Origin: Amycolatopsis decaplanina DSM 44594
GTDB lineage: Bacteria; Actinomycetota; Actinomycetes; Mycobacteriales; Pseudonocardiaceae
DNA: 64,000 nucleotides
Assembly (NCBI RefSeq): GCF_000342005.1
Contig: NZ_AOHO01000045.1
Span: 296,770-360,769 of the forward strand
Direction of reading: 5' to 3'
Part shown: one piece after another, positions 43,575 through 50,946 of the stretch
How the letters are laid out: every line of letters starts with the position of its first letter
Position numbering within the stretch: the stretch's first letter is position 1
Position numbers and translations under genes: made by a program
The notes under the pieces: generated by a model
Seen by the model: the letters and a program-made list of their open reading frames with translations, nothing else
The model's database searches: none
Told to the model about the DNA's origin: nothing

Positions 43575-44143
43575 CGCGCCCGGACGTGGGCGCGCTCGCC
43601 CTGCGGTCCGAACAGGACGAGGGTCTCGACGGCGTGCCCGTCGGCCGAGCCGAGCCAATGCGGGAGCGCGGTGTCGAATTCGGCGGCCTCGCCCGGCGGC
43701 AGAACCATGTCGCGGTCGCCGACCACCAGCCGCAACCGTCCATTGAGGACATAAACCCATTCGTAGCCGCCGTGGGTCTGCGGCGTGGGTTCCGCCGGTT
43801 CGTCCCGGCCGGGGATGAGCATCTTGAAAGCCTGTACCCCACCGGCGCGCCGGGTGAGCGGCAGGAACGTCATGCCGTGACGGTGGATCGGCCGCAGGTG
43901 GATCCGCGGGTCACCGGTCCGTGGAGCGCCGACGAGGTCGTCGAGGGGCACGCCGTGCACGCGGGCCAGCGGCAGCAGTAGCTCCAGCGTGGGCCGACGG
44001 CCGCCGCTTTCCAGCCGCGACAAGGTGCTTTCCGAGATCCCGGTCGCCGCCGACAATTCGGCCAGGGTCAGGCCTCGGTGTTTGCGCAGCGCGCGCAACC
44101 GGGGGCCCACCGCGTCCAGCACCTCGTCCGTCTCGTCCGCCAT
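43571..44143 (-). CDS. XRE-cupin transcriptional regulator
   Basis: A 190-residue regulator from ATG 44143. An XRE helix-turn-helix occupies 13-68 (RLRALRKHRGLTLAELSAAT, SESTLSRLESGGRRPTLE) and a cupin sensor domain 110-185 (THGGYEWVYVLNGRLRLVVG, PHWLGSADG). The start is followed upstream by TTGCC-AGGTC-GGCAA (44154-44168), a possible operator. A DUF664 remnant and a hydrolase gene lie divergently. Confidence 0.88.
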   Translation of the reverse strand: MADETDEVLDAVGPRLRALRKHRGLTLAELSAATGISESTLSRLESGGRRPTLELLLPLARVHGVPLDDLVGAPRTGDPRIHLRPIHRHGMTFLPLTRRAGGVQAFKMLIPGRDEPAEPTPQTHGGYEWVYVLNGRLRLVVGDRDMVLPPGEAAEFDTALPHWLGSADGHAVETLVLFGPQGERAHVRAR

Positions 44144-44153
44144 GCCGTCGATC

Positions 44154-44168
44154 TTGCCAGGTCGGCAA
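44154..44168. promoter_or_regulatory. Possible operator of the XRE-cupin gene
   Basis: TTGCC, five bases, GGCAA, 10 bases before the start of the regulator gene. It is short, so the call is tentative. Confidence 0.35.
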
Positions 44169-44203
44169 GTTTTCGTGCCAATTCGGCGGGCTCGCGGCGA
44201 AAG

Positions 44204-44292
44204 TGGTGACCTACCTGATCGAGGAAACCGCACCGCACGCGGGACACGCCGACATCCCGCGCGAACTGATCGATGGCGCCACCGGGCGCTGA
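44204..44292 (+). pseudogene. C-terminal remnant of a DUF664/DinB-family gene
   Basis: The plus strand reads VVTYLIEETAPHAGHADIPR and ELIDGATGR, then a stop at 44292. This is the conserved tail of DUF664/DinB proteins (compare LAQHGGHADILREQI in the intact gene at 45324). Nothing of the rest remains upstream, where the XRE-cupin gene begins. It is a deletion scar just ahead of the hydrolase gene. Confidence 0.65.
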
Positions 44293-44305
44293 AACGGAGA
44301 TTTCC

Positions 44306-45277
44306 ATGCTTCACCGGGTCGCCGCGTTCGTCGCGGCCCTCGTCCTGCTGACGGCCTGCGGTTCGCCCCCGGCCGCCGCGCCGCCCTACGAGAACGTCAC
44401 CCGCGCCGACGCGGCTTTCGCGCAGCGGTTCCGGCACGAGTTCGCCGACGTCGACGGGGTGAAGATGCACTACGTCACCGGCGGCGAGGGAGCCCCGCTC
44501 GTCCTGCTGCACGGCTGGCCGCAGACCTGGTACGGCTGGCACCGGGTCATGCCCGCGCTGGCCGAGCATTTCACGGTGTACGCCCTCGACCTGCCCGGCC
44601 TCGGCGACAGCGCCGGCTCACCGCCCGGCTACGACAAGGCGACCCTCGCCCGCTATGTGCACGGTCTCGTCGCGGGACGCCTGCGCCTGCGCGACGCCCG
44701 GATCGCCGGGCACGACCTCGGTGCCGCTGTCGCCTTCCAGTACGCCGCGCAGTTCCCCGGCGATCTCACCAAGCTCGCCTACCTCGACCTGCCGTTGCCC
44801 GGCCCCGCGCTCGACGCGACGGCGTACCGGAACCTGAGCTGGCACATAGCTTTCCACTCGCAGAAGACGGTTCCCGAAGCCGTCGTCGGCGACGACGTCC
44901 GCGAGTACCTGTCCCTGTTCTATCCCCAGGTCGCCTACTCGGGGACGGCCTTCGGCGGCCCCGGGGCGCCGTCGCCCTTCGACGACGCCGAGATCGACGA
45001 GTACGCCCGTACCTACACGAGGCCGGAGGTCCTGCATGGAGGCTTCGAGCTCTACCGCACGCTCGGCCAGGACGCGACCGCGAACGTCGGCGCGAAACCC
45101 ATCACCACTCCGACCCTGCTGATGACCGCCGAAGGACTGCTCGAACCGCAGAAGGCCACGCTGGCGCCCCGCGTCGCGAACCTGGCCCGCGCTGTCGAGG
45201 TGCCGAGGGCGGGCCATTGGCTCGCCGAGGAGAACCCGGAGTTCGTGAGCGCCGAGCTGGTCGCCTTCCTGAAGTAG
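44306..45277 (+). CDS. Epoxide-hydrolase-like alpha/beta hydrolase lipoprotein
   Basis: A 323-residue protein from ATG 44306, with ACGGAG upstream. The signal peptide ends in lipobox LTAC (Cys18), so it should be anchored outside the membrane. The hydrolase domain has VLLHGWPQTWYGWHRVMPAL, nucleophile Asp in IAGHDLGAAVA, and the C-terminal His in RAGHWLAEENP. Asp as nucleophile with HGWPQ points to epoxide hydrolase or haloalkane-dehalogenase-type chemistry. Natural substrate unknown. Confidence 0.88.
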   Translation: MLHRVAAFVAALVLLTACGSPPAAAPPYENVTRADAAFAQRFRHEFADVDGVKMHYVTGGEGAPLVLLHGWPQTWYGWHRVMPALAEHFTVYALDLPGLGDSAGSPPGYDKATLARYVHGLVAGRLRLRDARIAGHDLGAAVAFQYAAQFPGDLTKLAYLDLPLPGPALDATAYRNLSWHIAFHSQKTVPEAVVGDDVREYLSLFYPQVAYSGTAFGGPGAPSPFDDAEIDEYARTYTRPEVLHGGFELYRTLGQDATANVGAKPITTPTLLMTAEGLLEPQKATLAPRVANLARAVEVPRAGHWLAEENPEFVSAELVAFLK

Positions 45278-45323
45278 CACAACGTGGTTGCCCGGGATCG
45301 GCGATCTTTGCGATGCTTCCCCC

Positions 45324-45803
45324 ATGTCCACGCTGGAAGTCCTCAACCACCCGTTCCGCGAGCAGTTCGAGGTCTTCCTCGACGAGCACCGCCGTGGTCT
45401 CGACGAGTCCTTGGAAGGGCTGACCGAGGAGCAGGCTCGCCGGTCGCTCGTTCCCTCCCGGACCACCCTGCTCGGTCTGGTGAAGCATGCGACCTTCGTG
45501 GAAAAGGTGTGGTTCGACGAAGCCGTCACCTGCCGCTCGCGGGCCGAGATCGGCATCCCCGCCACACCTGACGAATCGTTCATCCTCGACGAGGAGGACA
45601 CGATCGCCACCGTGCGGAAGGCGTACCGCGAAGCCTGCGAGGCGTCACGCAAGGCCGCGGCTGCCCTCGATCTGGACGACCTGCTCCACGGGAACCGGCG
45701 CGGCCCGCTTCCGCTGCGCTGGGTGTACCTGCACATGCTGCGGGAACTCGCCCAGCACGGCGGTCACGCGGACATCCTGCGCGAGCAGATCCTGAGCTCC
45801 TAG
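45324..45803 (+). CDS. DinB/DUF664-family protein
   Basis: A 159-residue four-helix-bundle protein. It reads RRGLDESLEGLTEEQARRSL, TLLGLVKHATFVEKVWFDEA and ends LRELAQHGGHADILREQ. The spaced histidines in KHATFVE and HGGHAD fit the metal-binding triad of the DinB superfamily, which includes mycothiol-dependent transferases. Start uncertain; an in-frame upstream ATG exists at 45288. A perfect terminator follows the stop. Confidence 0.82.
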   Translation: MSTLEVLNHPFREQFEVFLDEHRRGLDESLEGLTEEQARRSLVPSRTTLLGLVKHATFVEKVWFDEAVTCRSRAEIGIPATPDESFILDEEDTIATVRKAYREACEASRKAAAALDLDDLLHGNRRGPLPLRWVYLHMLRELAQHGGHADILREQILSS

Positions 45804-45808
45804 GAAAA

Positions 45809-45844
45809 GACGGTGCCGGGGAGCGGCCGCTCCCCGGCACCGTC
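45809..45844. terminator. Bidirectional terminator hairpin
   Basis: GACGGTGCCGGGGAGCGG and its exact complement form a perfect 36-base palindrome between the convergent DinB (stop 45803) and S1 protease (stop 45855) genes, with an AAAA on the left side. Confidence 0.9.
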
Positions 45845-45854
45845 GTGTTCTTCG

Positions 45855-47012
45855 TCAGGAACGGGTCAGCGTGACCCCGTAGTTGTACGCCGCGTCCACG
45901 ACGGGCTGGTAGTAGGAGTACGAGCCGGTGGCGTTGGCGCCTTCGTTGTAGCCGCAGTCGTGTCCGTCGGCGGGGCCGCCGGAGGTCATGCCCTGCGCGG
46001 TGTTGCCCGCGATGTAGGCGCCGCCGCTGTCGCCGCCCTCGGTGCAGACGGTCGACTTCGCCAGTCCGGTGGTGGCGACGCTTTCCCCGCTGTAGCGGAC
46101 GGTCTGGTTGTAAGCGGTGATCTTGCCGCAGGTCCAGCCGGTGGTGTTGCCCGCCTTGCACAGCGTGGTGCCGACCGGCGCCTTCGAGCTGCCGGTGATC
46201 CGCACCGTGGTGCCCTTGCGGGTGTCCACGTAGCCGCGGCCGGTGTCCTCGGCGTCGATGTCCATCAGGCCCATGTCGGCCGACGGGAACTCGGTGGCGA
46301 CGCCCCGGCCGATGTGGACGCCGTTGCGGTTCAGGATGTCCGGGTTGCCTTCGACGCAGTGCCCGGCGGTGAGCAGCACGTTGTTGCCGTCGCTGGTGGT
46401 GCCGGGGAAGCCGAGGGAGCAGTTGGTGCCGGGGTCGAGGTCCATGATCTGGCCGGGGATGACGTCGGCCTGCGTGGTGTTCCCGTTGGCGACACCGGTC
46501 TGGACCGAGACGCCCGGCAGCGCCGAAAGCCGCCGGACGAGGGCGCTGTCGGCGCCCGGCTGCACGGTGACGACGACCTGGTCGGCCGCGAGTTCCGGAC
46601 CCCAGGACTGCACCTGGCCGACGTCCTTGCCGATCACCGTGCCGACCTTGGCGGACAGGGCGTTCAGCGCGTTCTCGCCACGGGCGCCGGTGCGCGGGGC
46701 CAGCCCGGCCGAGCGGAGCGCCTGGGCGGAGCCGGCGTCGGCGTTCACGACGAGGGCGCCGGCGTCGTCGAAGTACGCGCCGTCGGTGTGGAGACCGCGT
46801 GTTCTGATGCTCTCCAGCGACGCGATCAGGTTCTTCTCGTGGTCCAGCTTCTGGGCGGCCTGAAGCGGGCTGACCCGGAGCTGGGCGGCGAGGGTCTCGA
46901 GCATCGTCTGGTCGTACGCGGTGACCGGCGCGGCGGTCGCCGGGACGGCGAGCGCACCGATTCCGGCGCAAACACTCAGCAGGGTGAGCATGACGGGTCC
47001 GCGAATTCGCAT
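45855..47012 (-). CDS. Secreted S1-family serine protease
   Basis: A 385-residue precursor with a Sec signal ending near residue 28 (ATAAP), a prodomain to about 185, and a streptogrisin-like catalytic domain. The triad is His218 in LTAGHCVEG, Asp246 in SADMGLMDID and Ser329 in EGGDSGGAYI. It is a distant homologue of the protease at 8321, with the triad at nearly identical positions. Its 188-base upstream region contains three stacked perfect palindromes, suggesting tight regulation. Confidence 0.9.
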   Translation of the reverse strand: MRIRGPVMLTLLSVCAGIGALAVPATAAPVTAYDQTMLETLAAQLRVSPLQAAQKLDHEKNLIASLESIRTRGLHTDGAYFDDAGALVVNADAGSAQALRSAGLAPRTGARGENALNALSAKVGTVIGKDVGQVQSWGPELAADQVVVTVQPGADSALVRRLSALPGVSVQTGVANGNTTQADVIPGQIMDLDPGTNCSLGFPGTTSDGNNVLLTAGHCVEGNPDILNRNGVHIGRGVATEFPSADMGLMDIDAEDTGRGYVDTRKGTTVRITGSSKAPVGTTLCKAGNTTGWTCGKITAYNQTVRYSGESVATTGLAKSTVCTEGGDSGGAYIAGNTAQGMTSGGPADGHDCGYNEGANATGSYSYYQPVVDAAYNYGVTLTRS

Positions 47013-47106
47013 GCGAATTTCCTTCGATAATGAGGGAACGACGAACCGCCGGAATATGTTCGGAAAGCGCAGGGGACCGGGCGGTTCATCTCGACGTGAC
47101 GCACAT

Positions 47107-47170
47107 TACGAGCGCTCGTACGACATGTCGTAGCGCCGAAAGTAGGATCCGTGATCACGGACATACTTTC
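47107..47170. promoter_or_regulatory. Cluster of perfect palindromes upstream of the S1 protease gene
   Basis: TACGAGCGCTCGTA (47107-47120) overlaps TACGACATGTCGTA (47119-47132) by two bases. TCCGTGATCACGGA (47148-47161) follows, itself enclosed by GAAAGTA and TACTTTC (47138-47170). All lie 95-158 bases before the protease start, and 31-94 bases beyond the stop-side end of the MerR-type gene. Confidence 0.7.
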
Positions 47171-47200
47171 GTATGCGGAAAACGTGAACTGCCTGCGTAT

Positions 47201-47953
47201 TCAATTGCGCGGAAGCGCCATTGTCCCAAAAGTGTCAGTGGTCGCTCGTACGCTGCCGAGGTAGGCGTCCAGCGCGGCGGCGCCGGAAAGGAGGGCGCGG
47301 CCCCTGGCCGAGAGGCGCGAGTGCCAGTCGCGCAGCGTCGACTCGAGCGGTACGACGCCTCCGGCCGAGCGGACCTGTTCGAGCAGTGGCGCGATCCGCT
47401 CCAGGAGGTAGCCGCCTCGCCTGAGCTGATGGGTCAGCTTCGCGTCGCGTACGTCGGCCGCGCTGTAGACACGGTAGCCCGTCTTCGGGTCCCGCTCGGG
47501 CCGGAGAAGGCCCGCGCGCTCCCATTTCCGGAGGGTCGCGGGCCGGACGCCGAGTTTCCGGGACAGCGGGCCGACGAACATCTCGCCCCGCTCCTGCGGC
47601 ACGGGTTCGAGATCGCGGAGCGCGGCCGCGACGGCCTGGAGGGTGTGGCGGTCGTCGAGCAGTTGCGCGTGGCTCTCGTCGACGAGCCGGAGCGCTTCTT
47701 CGACCGCGTCCCGGTTGACCGCCCGCATGATGGACGCCGCCGTCGCGTGGCCGTGCCCTGGCACGAGGGCCAGGAACGCGCGCAGGGCTTGCGCGTGCAG
47801 TGGCGTGTAGGTGCGATAGCCGTGCGGGCCGCGTTCGGCGCCGGGGAGGATGCCGTCCGCCTCGTAATTGCGGACCGCCTGCGTGGACAGGCCATGCTCG
47901 CGTGCGAGGTCGACCGGTCTGAGCCGCTCACGAGTTGGAAGGTTCCGGCCCAC
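47201..47953 (-). CDS. Regulator with two MerR-type helix-turn-helix domains (A)
   Basis: A 250-residue protein with two MerR winged helices. The first is at residues 10-75 (LRPVDLAREHGLSTQAVRNY, ADGILPGAERGPHGYRTYTP) and the second at about 125-195 (FVGPLSRKLGVRPATLRKWE, LLRPERDPKTGYRVYSAADV). A helical linker joins them. There is no metal-binding tail. It resembles the TioE-like group of MerR regulators. A homologue with the same duplication lies at 48514, with a DUF6194 gene between. Confidence 0.85.
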   Translation of the reverse strand: MGRNLPTRERLRPVDLAREHGLSTQAVRNYEADGILPGAERGPHGYRTYTPLHAQALRAFLALVPGHGHATAASIMRAVNRDAVEEALRLVDESHAQLLDDRHTLQAVAAALRDLEPVPQERGEMFVGPLSRKLGVRPATLRKWERAGLLRPERDPKTGYRVYSAADVRDAKLTHQLRRGGYLLERIAPLLEQVRSAGGVVPLESTLRDWHSRLSARGRALLSGAAALDAYLGSVRATTDTFGTMALPRN

Positions 47954-47974
47954 CGCCCCACGATATTCGGTCCG

Positions 47975-48451
47975 CTAACCGCGCGCGGAATCCGCCCGTC
48001 GCTCATGACGCGCGCGGGCCAGCCGATAGGCCGTTTCGAGCAGCTCGCGGGTGGCCGGTTCGGTCTTCGACGCCGGGTTCACCACCGCCAGCCAGCCCGC
48101 CGTGCCGTACACGGGATGGGCGATCAAGGTGTCGGTGACGGCGGGGTCGACGTCGGTCCCGCCCGTGTCCCGGGGTGAACGGCCGAGTCGCCGGGCGAAC
48201 TCCTCCTTCCCGGCGTGGATGTTCACGCGGAAGGTGTCCGGGCGGTCCAGCCGCGAGGTCTCGTCGCCGGGGTAGTTCTTGGTCACGATCGTCGCGAAGG
48301 GCTGGACGTTGGTCGGGACGACACCGTCGGGTGAGTAGTAGAAGAACGCGTCGCCCCAGCTGAGCTCCGGCCATTCGCCGCCCGGCCCCGGGGTGAGGGT
48401 CAAGACGCCGTCGAGGGCCGAGACGAGGCCGATGATCTCTTCGATGGTCAT
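47975..48451 (-). CDS. DUF6194-family protein
   Basis: A 158-residue protein from ATG 48451. It reads IEEIIGLVSALDGVLTLTPG, ELSWGDAFFYYSPDG, FATIVTKNYPGDETSRLDRP, FRVNIHAGKEEFARRLG and a conserved HPVYGTAGWLAVVNP tail. This is the DUF6194/MmcQ-YjbR-like pattern; function unknown. It sits between the two duplicated-MerR genes. Confidence 0.78.
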   Translation of the reverse strand: MTIEEIIGLVSALDGVLTLTPGPGGEWPELSWGDAFFYYSPDGVVPTNVQPFATIVTKNYPGDETSRLDRPDTFRVNIHAGKEEFARRLGRSPRDTGGTDVDPAVTDTLIAHPVYGTAGWLAVVNPASKTEPATRELLETAYRLARARHERRADSARG

Positions 48452-48472
48452 GTGCTCAAGCGTGGCATTAAA

Positions 48473-48495
48473 GTGCTCGTGGAGGGTTCGAGCAC
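48473..48495. promoter_or_regulatory. Inverted repeat between divergent DUF6194 and MerR-type genes
   Basis: GTGCTCG, nine bases, CGAGCAC. A related GTGCTCAAG (on the same strand, 48451-48459) is adjacent. It is a plausible binding site for the neighbouring MerR-type regulator. Confidence 0.5.
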
Positions 48496-48513
48496 GTCTT
48501 CGACGGAGTGAAG

Positions 48514-49218
48514 GTGTCAAGTCTCAAATCGATGCGCACCGTGGAGGTCGCGCGCCGGGCGGGATACTCCGTCCAGCAGGTGCGCAACCTCGAACGTGAT
48601 GGCGTGCTCCCGGCGGCGTCACGGACGGCTTCGGGCTACCGGAGCTACGGCGAGATCCACCTCCGGTCCGCGCTGGCCTACCGTGCGCTCGCCGCCGGGG
48701 TGGGGCCGGTCGAGGCCAAGAAGATCGTCCGCGCCCTGCACCGGGATCCGCTCCCCGAGGTGCTCGCGCTCCTCGACGCCGCCCACGCCGGGCTCGACGC
48801 CGAACGCGCGGACCTCAGGGAGGCGAGGGAAGCGGTCCGGGTGATCTCGGGCGAACCGATCGAAGACGTGCGCGGCTCGGACTCGATGAGCGTCTCCGAA
48901 CTCGCGTCGGCGCTCGGCGTGCGCCCGTCGACGCTGCGGCACTGGGACACGGAACGACTCGTCGTCCCCGGTCGCGATCAGCGGGGGACGCGGCGGTACA
49001 CGCCGTCCCAGGTGCGGGACGCGCGGATCGTGCATCAGCTGCGGCTGGCAGGCTACCGAGTCGCGTCCCTGCGCGCGCTGATGCCGGAGCTACGGCGAGC
49101 CCGGCGGCTGGAGGACGTCGCTTCCGCGCTCGCCGCCCGGGACGCCGGGATCACAGCCCGCTCGCGAGCGCTCTTCGACGGCACCGCCGCGCTTTCCCGT
49201 GTGGTGAGCGGCGATTAA
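48514..49218 (+). CDS. Regulator with two MerR-type helix-turn-helix domains (B)
   Basis: A 234-residue protein. GTG 48514 is chosen for the GGAG five bases before it; GTG 48508 and ATG 48532 are alternatives. Domain one reads MRTVEVARRAGYSVQQVRNL and TASGYRSYGEIHLRSAL. Domain two reads SMSVSELASALGVRPSTLRH and DQRGTRRYTPSQVRDARIVH. The arrangement is the same as in protein A at 47201, so the two are paralogues. Its stop shares bases with the convergent peroxiredoxin stop. Confidence 0.85.
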   Translation: MSSLKSMRTVEVARRAGYSVQQVRNLERDGVLPAASRTASGYRSYGEIHLRSALAYRALAAGVGPVEAKKIVRALHRDPLPEVLALLDAAHAGLDAERADLREAREAVRVISGEPIEDVRGSDSMSVSELASALGVRPSTLRHWDTERLVVPGRDQRGTRRYTPSQVRDARIVHQLRLAGYRVASLRALMPELRRARRLEDVASALAARDAGITARSRALFDGTAALSRVVSGD

Positions 49219-49676
49219 GCGGTGGGCGTCCGTTCGCGCAGGGCCGCGAGCGCCTTGTCGGCGTGGACGTCGAACTTCAGCTCGCTCTTGATCACGGCGA
49301 GCACCTTGCGGTCGGTGTCGATCACGAAGGTGCGCCGTTTGGCGTGCAGCGGGCTGAACCTGCGCCAGACGCCGAACTGCTTGGCGACGGTACCGTCCAC
49401 ATCGGACAGAAGTGGGTAGTCGAAGCCGTGCAGGGTGGAGAATTGCCGCTGTTTGGTGACGCCGTCCGGGCTGATCCCGACACGGTGGGCGCCGACTTCA
49501 CCGAATTCCGCGGCCAGGTCGCGGAAATGGCAGCTCTCGGCGGTGCAGCCCCCGGTCATCGCGGCGGGGTAGAAGAACAGCACGACCGGGCCGGTGGACA
49601 GGAAGTCCGACAGCGTGCGGTCCCGGCCGGTGTCGTCGGGCAGGGTGAAGTCCGGGGCGAGGTCTCCTTGGTCCAT
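49215..49676 (-). CDS. bcp: BCP/PrxQ-type peroxiredoxin
   Basis: A 153-residue thiol peroxidase from ATG 49676. It reads LAPDFTLPDDTGRDRTLSDF and VVLFFYPAAMTGGCTAESC, with peroxidatic Cys44 and resolving Cys49 five residues on, as in PrxQ/BCP. The usual PxxxTPGCT motif is altered to AAMTGGCT. It should reduce hydroperoxides with thioredoxin. Confidence 0.9.
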   Translation of the reverse strand: MDQGDLAPDFTLPDDTGRDRTLSDFLSTGPVVLFFYPAAMTGGCTAESCHFRDLAAEFGEVGAHRVGISPDGVTKQRQFSTLHGFDYPLLSDVDGTVAKQFGVWRRFSPLHAKRRTFVIDTDRKVLAVIKSELKFDVHADKALAALRERTPTA

Positions 49677-49713
49677 GCCCGGCTTTCGGAGCCGGGAGTA
49701 CCCCGGATTGGTC

Positions 49714-49968
49714 TCAGCGGATGCAGCGCCAGAAGACCGTCGCGTCATACGGCGAGATGACCAGCTTGAAGTACTCCTCGCAGTCCGTGAACCCGGCCCG
49801 GTTCGCCTGGGCCCTGGCGTCCTGGCGGGCGTAGAAGAGCGCGAGGCCGAAATCGCTCGACCCGTGCCCGGCGAACTCCCTGGTCTCCTGCGTACTCGCC
49901 GATGCCGGGGTGGCGATCGTGCCCATCATGGCGGTCGCGCCGAGCAGCGCGAGCAATGTCTTCCTCAT
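49714..49968 (-). CDS. Small secreted protein of unknown function
   Basis: An 84-residue protein from ATG 49968 with a Sec signal (MRKTLLALLGATAMMGTIAT, cleavage near ASA-S). The mature part of about 60 residues includes FGLALFYARQDARAQANRAG and two cysteines (TDCEEYF, FWRCIR) that could form a disulfide. The pattern resembles small actinobacterial secreted proteins of unknown role. It follows no other gene closely. Confidence 0.75.
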   Translation of the reverse strand: MRKTLLALLGATAMMGTIATPASASTQETREFAGHGSSDFGLALFYARQDARAQANRAGFTDCEEYFKLVISPYDATVFWRCIR

Positions 49969-50083
49969 GCCGACCACGCTAGGGCCGGAACGGTTCGCGA
50001 TTCGCCCACTGGATGGACGTTCCCGCGGCCTCCGTCCGTCGTAGGCGGGTTCGCACCAGGCGCCGAACGGATATCGTCGCGGC

Positions 50084-50887
50084 ATGTCTTCTCGCAAAGT
50101 GGGCACCCAGCGAGCGTTCGACGCGGCCGCCGCCGACTTCACCGCGCTCGGGCGGCATCTGTGGGAGCCGATCGGCGCGGCCACGGTGGCGGCCGCCGGG
50201 CTCGATGAAGGAGATCGTGTCCTCGACGCCTGCTGTGGCACCGGGGCTTCGGCGATTCCAGCGGCGCGGGCCGTCGGTGACGGCGGTGTGGTGGACGCGA
50301 TCGACCTTTCGGGTCCGATGATCGGCGAGTTGCGCCGGCTTTCGGTGGATTTACCGCAGTTGCGCGCGCACGAGGCCGACGCGACGGCGTGGGACACCGG
50401 CGGCTACGACGTCGTGCAGTCCGCGCTCGGCATCTTCTTCTTTCCCGACATGACGGACGGCACCGAGCGGCTGATCGCCAAGGCCAGGTCCGGCGGCCGG
50501 GTCGTGTTCACCATCTGGCGGGGCGGGGCCATGGTGACGGCGGGCCGCCATGCCGGTCGTGCGGTGGCCGCGGTGACCGATTCCGCGCCGCCGCCGGAGC
50601 GGGAACCCGGGTTGATCGACCGCATCGACCAGGCGGGCACCTACGCCGACTGGCTCGCCGGGCGGAATCTGTCCGATGTGGACGTCGTGGTCAACGAGCT
50701 GCGACTGACCATGACGCCGGAGATCGCCTGGCTGGTCGTCATCGGCTCCGGCTTCCGAGGGCTGCTCGCCGACCTGGAGCCCGGCGTCGTCGAGCAGGTG
50801 CGCGAGCGCTACCTCGATTCCCTGCGCGCCGAGGGCGTGACCGAACTCGACGCCACCACGTTGATCGGCTCAGGCACCGTGCGCTGA
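50084..50887 (+). CDS. Class I SAM-dependent methyltransferase
   Basis: A 267-residue enzyme with motif I VLDACCGTGASAIPAA, acidic residue in VVDAIDLSGPMI, and VVQSALGIFFFPDM. The N-terminal AFDAAAADFTALGRHLWEPI is typical of the UbiE/COG2226 small-molecule branch. It contains a rare TTA codon (50351-50353). The substrate is unknown. The adenylate cyclase gene follows on the same strand after 59 bases. Confidence 0.88.
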   Translation: MSSRKVGTQRAFDAAAADFTALGRHLWEPIGAATVAAAGLDEGDRVLDACCGTGASAIPAARAVGDGGVVDAIDLSGPMIGELRRLSVDLPQLRAHEADATAWDTGGYDVVQSALGIFFFPDMTDGTERLIAKARSGGRVVFTIWRGGAMVTAGRHAGRAVAAVTDSAPPPEREPGLIDRIDQAGTYADWLAGRNLSDVDVVVNELRLTMTPEIAWLVVIGSGFRGLLADLEPGVVEQVRERYLDSLRAEGVTELDATTLIGSGTVR

Positions 50888-50946
50888 CGACCGTACTCGG
50901 TTCGGTGTACAGTCGTTCACTCAAACCGGGTGAACGGCGGGAACGG

